This document shows positions 45,901 to 54,367 of a DNA stretch of 64,000 nucleotides, one piece after another (position 1 is the stretch's first letter; each line of letters begins with the position of its first letter). Made by a program: the position numbers and the translations under genes. The notes beneath the pieces are model-generated. The model did no database searches, was not told the origin of the DNA, and saw only the letters and a list, made by a program, of their open reading frames with translations. Source of the stretch: Furcasterigmium furcatum (lineage: Eukaryota; Ascomycota; Sordariomycetes; Glomerellales; Plectosphaerellaceae); NCBI GenBank assembly GCA_001599815.1, contig BCIA01000002.1, positions 3,693,626 through 3,757,625 of the forward strand, read 5' to 3'.

Positions 45901-48804
45901 TCGAACTGCATCGGCGACAATGTCATACATCCTCTCTTCCTGGGAAGCCCCAGAGGGCAGCTTTCGGCGGGAGATACGGTAGTCGATGCGGCCACCCTTG
46001 ATACAAAGCAGTCTAGCCCAGACACTTCGCATCCTGGGAGGTTGGACGCACACTCGAATCTGCTTTGAGACAAAGAAGGGGGCTGACCACCTATGTCTTC
46101 CGGCCTCTACGCCAAAAACCTGGAAGAGCATAGCAGGATCACGGGGCAGATCTGCCTTGACCTGGAACAGGGCTACCTTGACATCGATGCTGAGCAGCTC
46201 AGGGGCATTGGCGGAGAAGTCATTGATCTCGTCAAAAGACGCTTCGGGGGACATGGGAGGCGACAGATGGTCCGCATCCATGTTGGCTCGAGCCTTGGCT
46301 GACGCCCTGGGAGACGTGACATCCTTCTGCGTCTTCAAGAATGACCTGCGGAGGACCATGGCCGCAACCCCGACACAGTAGTGGCGATAGAGAGAGTACT
46401 GGCAAAGAATCGTCCTGATTCCGGCATGGATGTGGAAAACAGGACCCTGCTGATCGCTCAATGCCTGGAAAGCCACCTCGAAGCGAGGCATGTTGATGAA
46501 CGGTTCAGGCTCGACTCGATCAGCCTCCTCCACAATGTATGCCTCCAAGCCGCGAACATGAAAGGTGACTCTCCTACCGTCACCTGGATTCTGTTGCTTC
46601 TTGCGAGGGGAAAGAGGTGCTTTGAGGAGGTCTGCATCAGGTGCCATCGTCCGACTGTTGGCACGTCGTCGGGACGGTCGCCTCTGAAGCCCTTCAAGCC
46701 GCTGTGCCCGGTACTCAGATGTCAACGAGTCGAGTTGCAGCGAGACACCGCGGGTGTCATCGGAAATTTCTTCGTCAATGCCAGCTACTTCGAGACTGAC
46801 ATCCGTTGCCTGGAGTTGGAACTGCAGCAGCCAGGACGGCATCCCTCTCAGGAAGTTTTGATGTCGAGCACCCCTGGAGATAGTGCGTTTCTTCGGCTCA
46901 ACGTTAAGCCTCAGTTGTCGAATGATTTGCCGGAGCCCATCTGTTATCTCTGGGCGCACCATTTTTATGGCAAATGTATCGATGGTTCCGGTGGCAACGA
47001 CGTGCACGTCAGGAGCCGCACTAAGCTGGCATCTGAGATCAAACACCTCGGCATCGACGAGGTCGAAGCGTTCGCCGCCAGACGTCTGGTAGTACAGGTG
47101 CCAGGCCTGCAGCCTGGTTGTTGCTGCCAGAGAATAATGCAGCTCGTCCACTGCTGAATGCGACGACTCCACGTCGAGAGAAATGGAGGATATGGACGAG
47201 ATAATCAGGTCAAAGTCGTCGTCCAAAGCAGACTTGTCCACGGAAGGCAACGTTATCCGGACGACAGGCTCGTGCATGGTAAACTTGATGTTGGCTTTGG
47301 GGAGCAGCCTCGAAAGCATCATGTGGCCCTGCTGGTGTGTGATTCTTTGACGTTTGGGTCGCGGTTGAAGCAGGGCGATAAGGAGGGGGAGATGCCGCGG
47401 GTCCAAGTCGACGGACGGCGAAGTAATGACGGAGTTGGCGAAGAGAATGTTCTCATTCTTTGCCTCTGCCGAGCCAGCCGAAGCCAACTCGACGGTCTTG
47501 GAGGGCAAGGTTGTCTTGACGGTGGTAGTTGTCATTGGGATATATATGAGCCTTTCGGGCTTTCCTTGCCCATCATCGAGGCCAACGGATATGGACAGGG
47601 CGGCCGCCAGAGCTTCGTGCGCAATGTCCTTGGACGGGAAGTACATTCTGTGCGCTGGCGACTTCGGGTCGAGACGGTGCAGATCGATGCCGACTTCTTT
47701 GAGAGAGGCGTTGAGCAAGACGGGGTTCGCGTGAGGCTTGATAGAATCAACCTTTTTGGTGATGCCGACGAAACCGACGGCAAATTGGACTTCCTTGACG
47801 CCTCGCAGAACGGAGCTGACGAATTCCTTCGAGTCCGAGACGGTCTGCATGATTGCCTGGTCAGAGAGGCCGGAGTCCTCGCTGTCCCACTCGTGCCCAT
47901 CCTTGGTGAAATCTGGCGGAGCATCGTCCAGACCGAAAGAGTGGACTGAGGACTTGCACCGTTTGTATCTCTGAACGCAGAGATCCACATCGTCATATGG
48001 TATGTGTACGCGATTGAGCTTGAGGCCGATGGTGGCGTCGCGCAGGCCATCCAAGGCCTCGTACAAGAAGCCATGGACGTTCAGGGTCGCGGTGTCGAGT
48101 ATCTCCACCGAGTCGCCTCCCTCTGCGGTGAAGAGGACGCTCCGGACGGTGATGATCCATTCCGCCTGACGCTGATTCTTACGCCTGTCAGTGCGGAATT
48201 GGAAGAAAAAGCGCGCCCGGTCGACCATTTTCCGCCTGGTGTCGACGCCGAGTGTGAAGCTGCCGCATTGCACGTTACCCACGTCCACGATGTTGATGGT
48301 CGAATTTGTCGCGACAACGTCGACCATGCGCAGCCATCTTATCTTCCTGTGAAGTCGCTTCACGCGATCCTTCAACCTCATAAGGTGCTTCCAGGTCTGG
48401 CTCCGCTGGGTGGAGGCTCCGTTTCGTCGTATCCGGGGGATATTAGCCGATCCCTTAGACGCCGCATCTGAATCCTCCGACTGAGTCTCGAAACCATCCT
48501 GCGAGCCATCCTCTGTTTTCTTCCCGTGGAGCTGGCGAACATCGACCGTGACGGTCAGCTCGTTGATGACGATGCTCAGCCAGGTCGGCTGCGCAAAGGT
48601 TGGTCGGTGAACATTGAGGCCCAGACCTCGAATCTCGAACTTGATGCCATCTTTGAGGGTGTAGGCGAGGCGGCGCAACGAAAAGTAGCCTATACGTTGG
48701 ATCGAGATGCCGGTGATGATTCGGAGAACGGCGAAGAAGATGAAGGAGGAGAGGTATACGAGGACGAACACGCCGAAGAGGAATGTCGGGTTCAGCAGGG
48801 CCAT
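39982..48804 (-). CDS. FMP27: FMP27/Hobbit-type bridge-like lipid-transfer protein
   Basis: A single uninterrupted exon of 8.8 kb on the minus strand, 2940 residues. An N-terminal membrane anchor (FLFGVFVLVYLSSFIFFAVL) is followed by the long repeating beta-groove body. The GFWDK domain signature appears as ERVGFWDKIRLNFHSRIHVA near residue 1382. The SW signature follows as FSWWSLFGGPLSLPIRQGRL near 1595. The C-terminal 350 residues are Ser/Pro-rich and disordered after FRMPAIELRNKTWSNLDLAL. Relatives (yeast Fmp27 and Hob2, human KIAA0100, plant SABRE) form rod-shaped lipid conduits at ER contact sites with the plasma membrane and other organelles. Length and domain order fit the family. The lack of introns is notable, since most neighbours have several. 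Confidence 0.95.
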   Translation of the reverse strand: MALLNPTFLFGVFVLVYLSSFIFFAVLRIITGISIQRIGYFSLRRLAYTLKDGIKFEIRGLGLNVHRPTFAQPTWLSIVINELTVTVDVRQLHGKKTEDGSQDGFETQSEDSDAASKGSANIPRIRRNGASTQRSQTWKHLMRLKDRVKRLHRKIRWLRMVDVVATNSTINIVDVGNVQCGSFTLGVDTRRKMVDRARFFFQFRTDRRKNQRQAEWIITVRSVLFTAEGGDSVEILDTATLNVHGFLYEALDGLRDATIGLKLNRVHIPYDDVDLCVQRYKRCKSSVHSFGLDDAPPDFTKDGHEWDSEDSGLSDQAIMQTVSDSKEFVSSVLRGVKEVQFAVGFVGITKKVDSIKPHANPVLLNASLKEVGIDLHRLDPKSPAHRMYFPSKDIAHEALAAALSISVGLDDGQGKPERLIYIPMTTTTVKTTLPSKTVELASAGSAEAKNENILFANSVITSPSVDLDPRHLPLLIALLQPRPKRQRITHQQGHMMLSRLLPKANIKFTMHEPVVRITLPSVDKSALDDDFDLIISSISSISLDVESSHSAVDELHYSLAATTRLQAWHLYYQTSGGERFDLVDAEVFDLRCQLSAAPDVHVVATGTIDTFAIKMVRPEITDGLRQIIRQLRLNVEPKKRTISRGARHQNFLRGMPSWLLQFQLQATDVSLEVAGIDEEISDDTRGVSLQLDSLTSEYRAQRLEGLQRRPSRRRANSRTMAPDADLLKAPLSPRKKQQNPGDGRRVTFHVRGLEAYIVEEADRVEPEPFINMPRFEVAFQALSDQQGPVFHIHAGIRTILCQYSLYRHYCVGVAAMVLRRSFLKTQKDVTSPRASAKARANMDADHLSPPMSPEASFDEINDFSANAPELLSIDVKVALFQVKADLPRDPAMLFQVFGVEAGRHRWSAPFFVSKQIRVCVQPPRMRSVWARLLCIKGGRIDYRISRRKLPSGASQEERMYDIVADAVRFAIPHEVAFNQVSDNLVNVFKSTKQLHHRFRTGTNEYILDKAPEGPRNVPKISIRTKAFLFELEDGAFEWKLGMIYKAGRAEQLQRIAREEAFEIKCKKIREEENRKDSHRHRTRSLFRRSRGKHEASEPRSHSADGRRSTTEDWGRTPRYDPENGCHGITGRSKIAEHEARVRLNTYNATSWKRRIDRYYGMSRQSMRDLRGSFWGSDRLPDELEEAENILEVPQRPSLMSTIISNFHFQVDKPTFPMKELPDFIHTVGKGMPKDMTYGLLVPMHVSMDFGELRMTLRDYPLPLMHIPGLKAGQNQRMPAMSLRTNFVLAEEFRGVESTRHVKVQIIPPRSMDPESGNEGSFAIDVRRTIGPIKSFSDIHIDINTSLPTRLTWGGPCYQPAIQDMMMVIESFTKPQVDLSERVGFWDKIRLNFHSRIHVAWRGDGDLHLALKGTRDPYCVTGNGAGFIMCWRNDIKWNINANDDPKRFMTVDSGEYVWAIPDYSHQVREAHRKLEGEEGLLSEDAYRRGIQFKKVIMKLSGKVQWMTGMVFERAIEDGKRSFDFKPHYEVVLRSPQYVPPSKDGVPYDAFRGFRSHHIHLSMAIRAPVDRDWMSTNPASSRSYNAVHCTPRFFTHFFSWWSLFGGPLSLPIRQGRLWPGREKVSKKFGKHLATIKYNLLLAPVFISHIYKHKDVEDYSESAVSATGLKVRFDSFMLDMHQRREEFNTRDRGRKTSGRTSGMKIHAAQLDLAAADVRAVSASIRGTTTEAIKKGTLANLSTDQTETADPSRFSIPDNDMTWIDMDDFVELDWILPSEPNPDTKILPLAYAPRVTYFRQTDIGGSIAGDPDRTSPFGHEPTHFCIMSKDDETRQVQAHLVQERLNQLDVQIENHGRNLGDAELHMIRDGGRDPSIAADYEALRRHSLVLYEKKAFLESMLQQLERSSPTNSQLLNPDDGSIAAEEESMSIPTGAEFESDAQNRFVVHNLHFKWNNLLRNIVLRYIHQVSQRRGFVYYLSRPAVKFILDIVEEQLKAKQTARPFTAQAAAATATPDTSNVDAEVQEDIQERIKKILKDGRKFVNADQTPADNTPNVAMDDLTSGISEDFLARNNYHVRVIAPQLQFQSDKNKKNVVLLTAKGMELKIVEVMDKDRLSDAVSGLVQRRFLVTMDSTQFFVTHQKWFATHLVSMYAGSQYGTPLTTSWPPWVPMEVMFDFQTDPFGFKRVVQKTSATLRYDKYNTLRLKYNDEVNLEGANPSSQPATESKVDNLWVEFPQARALCNSAQYYAMYVIVLDLLMYSEPLEKTRSERLEKIMLASDFSDLSGAPEMVQKLQERIRQLEDIKSHFQIYSKYLDQQGWEDRLLVERDLAACEDELFFMMKAITTSQRKYDTTDQSNALLRWSIMAREIVWHLLRDNNEPLVELQLKDVEYDRTDHSDGSHMNLFRVGKILGLNLLPDAIYPEMIAPYVDPERAPSTDMVENEMIRVYWNMLEAIAGIPIMDQFEVTLFPLKIQLERELGKRLFEYIFPDMKGDKGARNDSPFMLKHNFMEEEDEGGDSLASSTGNLKVPDKDAFTTRPGSLELRLHPTLTSDAPSPTSTKKSALTSGGGESHPFRLFRSMGTGKTALKKASHESLRGANVPKPGNIGRSSTGNSTKDGSTAAGAEKKTRFGLRKGDKNDEPSDDLTKMMTRASSYMTFAYINMPSVVLCLSYKGKESRNFEDVHDFVFRMPAIELRNKTWSNLDLALALKKAVIKALISHTGAIIGNKFKLRPNTAQQNKLRRELATNSSLIAPTPSTMSPYYTESLNSDDSSVYGTSPVDYSRSPPRSFHGSTHSSIPGPRSASRSSSIASQRSYRNPSGGPTSQPGGPQVPSFLMMTPPTPQDSSGPPVPQQLDAIRPMTAGSLSPYSQSGGRRPGSSRSSGGGGFLRDKLSALTHRMREGSSSSQKTEEDRDGSEEGSGTPESSRKRLSWAPSRTKTN

Positions 48805-50119
48805 GTCGTCCTACAGCAGGCGCCCGAGAGCGCTGCTATCGAGGCTCGACTACGCTGGAGAGGTATTCAAAGGTCAGACAGAGCACAAATTTGGCAGCGC
48901 AGGGTCGAGGCCGAGGACAATGCGTACATGTCCAGCTCAGAGTGGTATTATGCCCCGAATTTCACAGGTTCTTCTCTGGAATGTCGCGTGCCATGTCGAT
49001 GTCGGGAGGAGATGTGTATCGCGCTATCGTGGAGGGAGGGATTGAGGGAGGGCGTGCTGATGCTCGATAGCTTGTCGGTACGCACTGGACCTGCGCCGTC
49101 GTTGTCCCGAGGCTGCGGAGTGTACGTGGAGTGCGCGGAGATGCTCGATCGCTTCGAAAGTGCGAAAAGTTGCGTGCGGTGCGGTGCGGTGTGGGCGGCG
49201 TCAGGAGCCAAGAGCTGTATCGAAGGTCGGCATACGTAATTGACTTGGTCCCCAGGTACGGTACGCCACTGCGACTGCGCAACAGTGGCTATCTCGACGA
49301 GAATCGGAGCTGAGGGTTTTCTAGACGGGACGCGACGTGGTCGTTGTCTCAGCTTCGCGACGGCCGGATTGCGCGGGAGCTGATATCTCTTAGTGACAAG
49401 AGAGGACTAGCGACCTTCAGATTGGAAGAGGGCAAGTGTTGTGATCGTCGAGAAACATTGGATTGCTGGAAGCTTGGGTCGGGAATGGGTGGGGTTGCTT
49501 ATGGCCGTTCGTGATTGGTCCATTCAGGCCATAGCGCCTCCAAGTCCAGCGGGCGATCGAGCTCTCGGCTTGGTGGGGCACTGGCCGCTCCCTGGCGCCG
49601 GCTGGTCGGGAAGATCTTAGACGGGGGTCCGCTGGAACTGGCGCCCCAAACTGTCGCCGTTATCCCGGGCCGTTGGTTCCGTTACAGGAGCATCCATGGC
49701 AGGTCATTTATATGAGCATCATAGTTTCTCGTCTTATCTATGTGAATTATTGAAGGTGGGTAGCAGGATCTGTGACGTTCAGATCACAAGAGTCTTCTGG
49801 CAGGACCACATCATCCACCGTGGTCGGGATGCCATGAGCATCCCATCTTACATCATATCCATCCGATTTCCAAGTGAGCCACTGACTCAGAAGCTACCAG
49901 TAAGCAATTCGATGCCTAAGTTTCCCTAGTAGAGTAGCAGCAGAGCCTGATACATGATGCTCGTCAATGCTTCGGAGGCAGAGGGGACAGCACGGCACCC
50001 ACTCAGGTACAGCTCGATGTATCAGCAAACGATCATCATTCTATGTTCATTATATTTGGGCCTCACCGCTTGAGGGCTTCAAGCTTCCAGAGGCCAGTAT
50101 ATCCAGTACACAGACGGGC
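48805..50119. other. intergenic, FMP27 promoter and Tim17-like 3' region
   Basis: About 1.3 kb. A short GCGGT-type microrepeat (GTGCGGTGCGGTGCGGTG) lies near 49158-49195. No gene is seen. Confidence 0.45.
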
Positions 50120-50959
50120 TCATTGACCCTGTCCTTTGCTTGTCTCATCTTGTACACTTTGAGATGCCAACTCGAGGCTCTTCTGATCCTCCCGCCGCAA
50201 CTCGGCAATCTTGTCCTCGATGAGCGAAATCTCTGCATCGAGCCGCAAGATCTTCTCATCCATCATGTCCTTGTACTCCTCATCAGATATCTTCCTCAGC
50301 GGACTCCACTTGGACTCGAAGATGCTTTTCCTCTCTTTCCGGGACCAGTCCAACCCTTGGAAGTAGTTCACCAGGGTCTGGCCTCCTCCTCCGAAAATGG
50401 TGAACATGATGGTGCCCGGGATAATATTTTTTGGGCCACCTAAGAAACTGTCAGACCTTCATCGGCTCTCTAGCAAACAGCAAAAGAGTATTAGAATCTT
50501 ACGCAGCAGGCCGGCAAACATGCCTGTTGTTCCGCCAGCAAGTGCGCTGGCCTTGATCCTGTCGGTGGGCGTCATCTGCTCAGCACCCCACGTCCTGACC
50601 ACTATCGTCCGCGTGACTGTGGGGGGTAATAGTGAGTTGAGTGAGGCTCAGTTGACATTAATGGGTGTAGACGTACACCAATAAGTAGTTCCGAGCGCGA
50701 ACCACTGACCGCCGGTTGCAAGACCGAGGAGACCAGGTGAGAGATCTCTCATGAGTCCACCCACTACTCCGGTAACGAGTCCGACAGATCCTAGTACAGT
50801 ACCATCAGCATTGGGGCACGGCGTCAAGAACACGATCGTGTGTTTTCACTCACCCGTCGCAGCTCCCACACTGAGAGAGGGACCGACCATGCCGGCGAAC
50901 TCGGGGGGTAGCAGGCCTCGTCGGACCTTGTTGGCCGCGGGATCGTTGTCGTCGCTCAT
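50120..50959 (-). CDS. small Tim17-like integral membrane protein
   Basis: Four exons on the minus strand, about 50959-50854, 50790-50677, 50616-50503 and 50439-50120, give 217 residues. After MSDDNDPAANKVRRGLLPPE come several Gly-rich helices: VGLVTGVVGGLMRDL, LLGLATGGQWFALGTTYW, then KASALAGGTTGMFAGLLRG, and NIIPGTIMFTIFGGGGQTL. The tail is a charged coiled coil (DEKILRLDAEISLIEDKIAE). Gly-rich helices with a central Arg-bearing loop resemble the Tim17/22/23 or TIMMDC1 group of mitochondrial inner-membrane proteins, but I cannot name the member. Exon 2 is ended at a GTACGT donor because it alone keeps the frame. It is divergent from eIF4B. Confidence 0.7.
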
Positions 50960-51467
50960 GATGCCGGCCACGGAGGTGTCACATCAATGTCGGCAGTACA
51001 AGAAGGCTGTGCTGCTCGCACCAGATCTCAGAATACCCCTGATGCAACTCGAATGTCCATGATGCACGAGCATGCAAGAGGCGGAGTGGAGGAAAAAATA
51101 CACGGGCGCGCATTGGACAATCACGGGCTCCGAAGCCAAGGGGCCTAGTGGGGCTGCGGGTGAGAGGCCGCTAGCCCTGTCTGGGCCTAGCCCCGCCCAC
51201 CTCTGCCTCAATTTTCGTCAATCCCTCACAACTTCCCTCTCCTGCGCTTAAAACTTCGTCTTCTCCAGACCCAGACCCTGCGAATCACTCTGTCTGGGGT
51301 CCCTTTAATCAACGCCCATCCCGATCTCGACCCCGTCGACACGCGACGTCAGTCCCCGAAACACCTCTCCCGCTTCGCACAGAGGATCGCTGCTTCAGCC
51401 CGTCCTCTCCGCAGCTCTCCAGCCTTCGCGCATCGACTCGTTGCGCGAGGCCGCTTAAACCGCAATC
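50960..51467. promoter_or_regulatory. divergent promoter region
   Basis: About 500 bases between the Tim17-like gene and eIF4B start codons. A CT-rich tract at about 51230-51300 precedes eIF4B and fits a fungal transcription-start leader. Confidence 0.45.
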
Positions 51468-53584
51468 ATGGGTGAGCCTCAGCCTCCCTCCCTCCCGCCG
51501 CCATCCCTTGCGGCTCCGCGCGCGCCGAGGCGTTCCGTCGTGGCCCGAACCATTGCTGACATGCCGTTTCTCAGCTCCCAAAAAGAAGGAAACGCAGAAG
51601 ATGTCGCTCGGCGACTTCCTGCAGGATCAAAGTCAGTCGAGCCCGCCCTTGTCCCAGCCATCCCTTCAAACGGCGAAGACCACGCCCTCCCAAGGCGACG
51701 ACCACGAAGGAAGAGCGAACATTGCTACGCAGAACACATGACTGACTGGATGGACTAGACTTTGGCGGTTCTTGGGCCGATGAGGTTGAGGACACATATA
51801 CTACTGGTACGTATCGATGCCTCTCCCAAACTCAAACCGCTCGTTTGCTAACACAGTCCAGTCGGCACTCAGCCTCTGCCTCCCACTGACAGGAAGACCT
51901 ACGGTGGTGGTGGCTTCGGCGGCAGCTCCGGTGGCTGGGAGAGATCTGAGCGCAGTAAGTATCAGATATCGACCTTTGTATTCGTATCCAGCCCAGCTGA
52001 CAAATGACAAGGCTACGCTCCCCGCGAGACTGGCCCGGCTCGCATCCCCGACAAGCCCCCGTACACGGCTCATCTCGGCAACCTTTCCTACGACGCCACC
52101 GATGAAACCGTGACCGAGTTCTTCACGGGCTGCGACATCATCAGCGTCCGCATTATCGAAGACCGCGAGCAGATGCGCCCCAAGGGCTTCGCTTACGCCG
52201 AGTTCGCCGACGCCAAGGGCCTGGAAAAGGCTCTTGAGCTTGATGGAGAGAACTTCCAGGGACGTACGATCAGGGTCAAGATTGCCGATCCTCGTGAGTG
52301 AACCCCTTTGCCTCACTTTCGTCCCGCGGGACTGACCTGATAACAGCTCGCGATGGCGGCCGTGGCGACTCCAACCGCGATCTGAGCGACTGGACCCGAA
52401 AGGGCCCCCTGGCCGACCTCCCCGGCCGTGGTGGTGACCGCCGCACCGGTGACTTCGGCGGCGAGCGCCAGGAGCGCCGCCCCTTCCGTGATGCCCCTGC
52501 CGACGACGGCAGGAGCCGTGACTTCGGCAACTGGGAGCGCAAGGGACCTCTGTCCCCCATCGCCCAGCAGGAGGGCGCCGGCGGCTTCCGTGAAGGCGGC
52601 CGTTCTGAGTCCTTCCGCGGCGGCGAGCGTGGCGAGAGGCGCCAGTCTCCCGCCACCTGGGGCGAGGGTACCGACCGCCAGGAGGGATCCCGCCCTCCTC
52701 GTCGCGAGTACACCGAGCGCCCTGAGCGTGCCGAGCGTCCCGAGCGCCCCGAGCGCGCCCCCACCGCTGCCGAGAAGGATATGCAGTGGAGGACCAGCAT
52801 GCGTCCCGATGCCGCCGTCAAGGAGTCTCCCATCCAGTCTCGCGATGGCTCCGAGGCCCCTGGCTCGCCTGTCCCGGCCGCGGCTGCGCCTGTCGGCCGC
52901 CCCAAGCTGAACCTTCAGAAGCGCACCGTGTCCGAGGCCCCCGACGTCCTGTCGCCCTCGGCTGCTACCGACTCCAAGGCCAGCCCCTTCGGTGCGGCAC
53001 GTCCTATCAACACCGCCCAACGGGAGAAGGAGATTGAGGAGAAGAGGCTGCAGGCGATCAAGGAGAAGCGTGAAGCTGATGAGAAGGCCAAGGAGGAGAG
53101 GCGACTGGCTAAGGAGGCAGCCGCCAAGGAGGCCGCAGAGAAGGCTGAAGCCGCGGAGAAGGCCGAGCAGGAGGCTGCCGCCGCTGCTACCACCGAGGCT
53201 ACTGAGGCTGGTGAGGAGGCAAAGGCGACCGAGGCCGCCGCCCCTACCGAGAAGGTTCCCATCAGGTCCAAGGGACCCCGCGAGGGCGCCCCTCCCCTGA
53301 AGACTACCCGCCCCTCCGACACGGGCAACTGGCGACAGGCTTCCGGTGAGCTCCGCTCTCCCCGCGGACCTCCCTCCGGCCCTCGTCGTGGAGGTGCCGC
53401 CCCCCGCGGCGGGCGCAACGATGGCCCTCGCCAACCCCGGGCCAACGGCGGCTCCCCCGCCGCCCCCGCCGCCGCTCAGCCCGCCGGCGACGATGCTGCC
53501 ACCGAGGAAGAGCCCTCTACCCCCACTGTTGACGCAGATGGCTGGACCACCGTGCCCAACAAGAAGGGCCGTGGTCGCGTCTAA
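51468..53584 (+). CDS. translation initiation factor eIF4B (RRM protein)
   Basis: Six exons, about 51468-51471, 51575-51631, 51759-51806, 51862-51954, 52012-52293 and 52347-53584, give 573 residues. The first coding exon is only ATGG. The N-terminus APKKKETQKMSLGDFL and NFGGSWADEVED is the eIF4B/Tif3 signature. One RRM lies near 80-155 (AHLGNLSYDATDETVTEFF; RNP1 KGFAYAEF). Arg/Gly/Asp-rich repeats follow (RGGDRRTGDFGGERQERR), then an Ala/Glu/Lys-rich helix (KREADEKAKEERRLAKEA). It ends with the conserved DADGWTTVPNKKGRGRV. It stimulates eIF4A helicase during 40S recruitment. Exon 5 uses an AAG acceptor, showing that such sites occur in this genome. Confidence 0.9.
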
Positions 53585-54367
53585 GTCGCTGTACATGTAC
53601 GAGGCGTCGGTTTTTAGCGTTTAACAGCACGGGCTGCGCCGGCTAAGGCAGCGGTTCCAGATCATAGAGGATCATCGGCGTCACGGGCAGATCGCCTGCC
53701 TAATAATACCCTGGTCACAATTCGGTCATGGAGCTTCACCTGAGCGGGCTCAACCCGGCATACACGTTTTCCCTCCCCCGGACGTCCTTCCCACTCTTTC
53801 TGTCACTTTGGAGTTTGACGGAAAACAGAAAAAAGGAGGCCAAAATTCTCTGGACACTTGGCCCCCTCGTCATTTTTTTGCTGCTGCTCGCGTTCTCCCT
53901 CCTTTACACCCCAGTCTGCGCTTTCTGCAAACGCTCTCCCTATCCACCATCAGCCCGTGGCATTCTATCTCCACTTCGAATGATTTGTTTCAACGACGGA
54001 CTTCGCGCTGCTTTCTTCATTCAGCTCTCACGAGATGATCATAGACGGGGCGGATCTCATGGGAGGGACCGGTTTCTGCTTTCCATATCGGAACTTTCAC
54101 GACGTCATGCCCCAGTTTCCGGCGCGTGTTCTCGGAGCGGCCCGCGAGGAGGAAGAAAAAACGAAGGTTGTGGCGGATTTTTGTTTCCTCTGGGGGAGAC
54201 GTGTCCGTCCTAGGCGGGAGCTTAGAAGCAGATATGAAGGCAGATACACACGGCATGAAAGTCAGAATGGACGAAAATAAACATTTGAAAATATGTTCCA
54301 TCTTTTTGACTACCTACGTGACTCGCTACATGTGCCCCTTTTTTTTCTTGCTCGAGGCGGACTAAAA
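53585..54367. other. convergent intergenic region
   Basis: About 780 bases between the 3' ends of eIF4B and EFL1. No gene is supported; a T-rich run near 53870 and poly-A-like tracts are present. Confidence 0.5.

Noticed and set aside
42346..46068. Plus-strand frames of 227 and 251 residues inside FMP27
   Set aside because: They lie antisense within a confidently identified 2940-residue gene and show no domain.
52313..53596. 427-residue minus-strand frame over eIF4B
   Set aside because: Gly/Leu-rich low-complexity antisense of the Arg/Gly-rich coding repeats.
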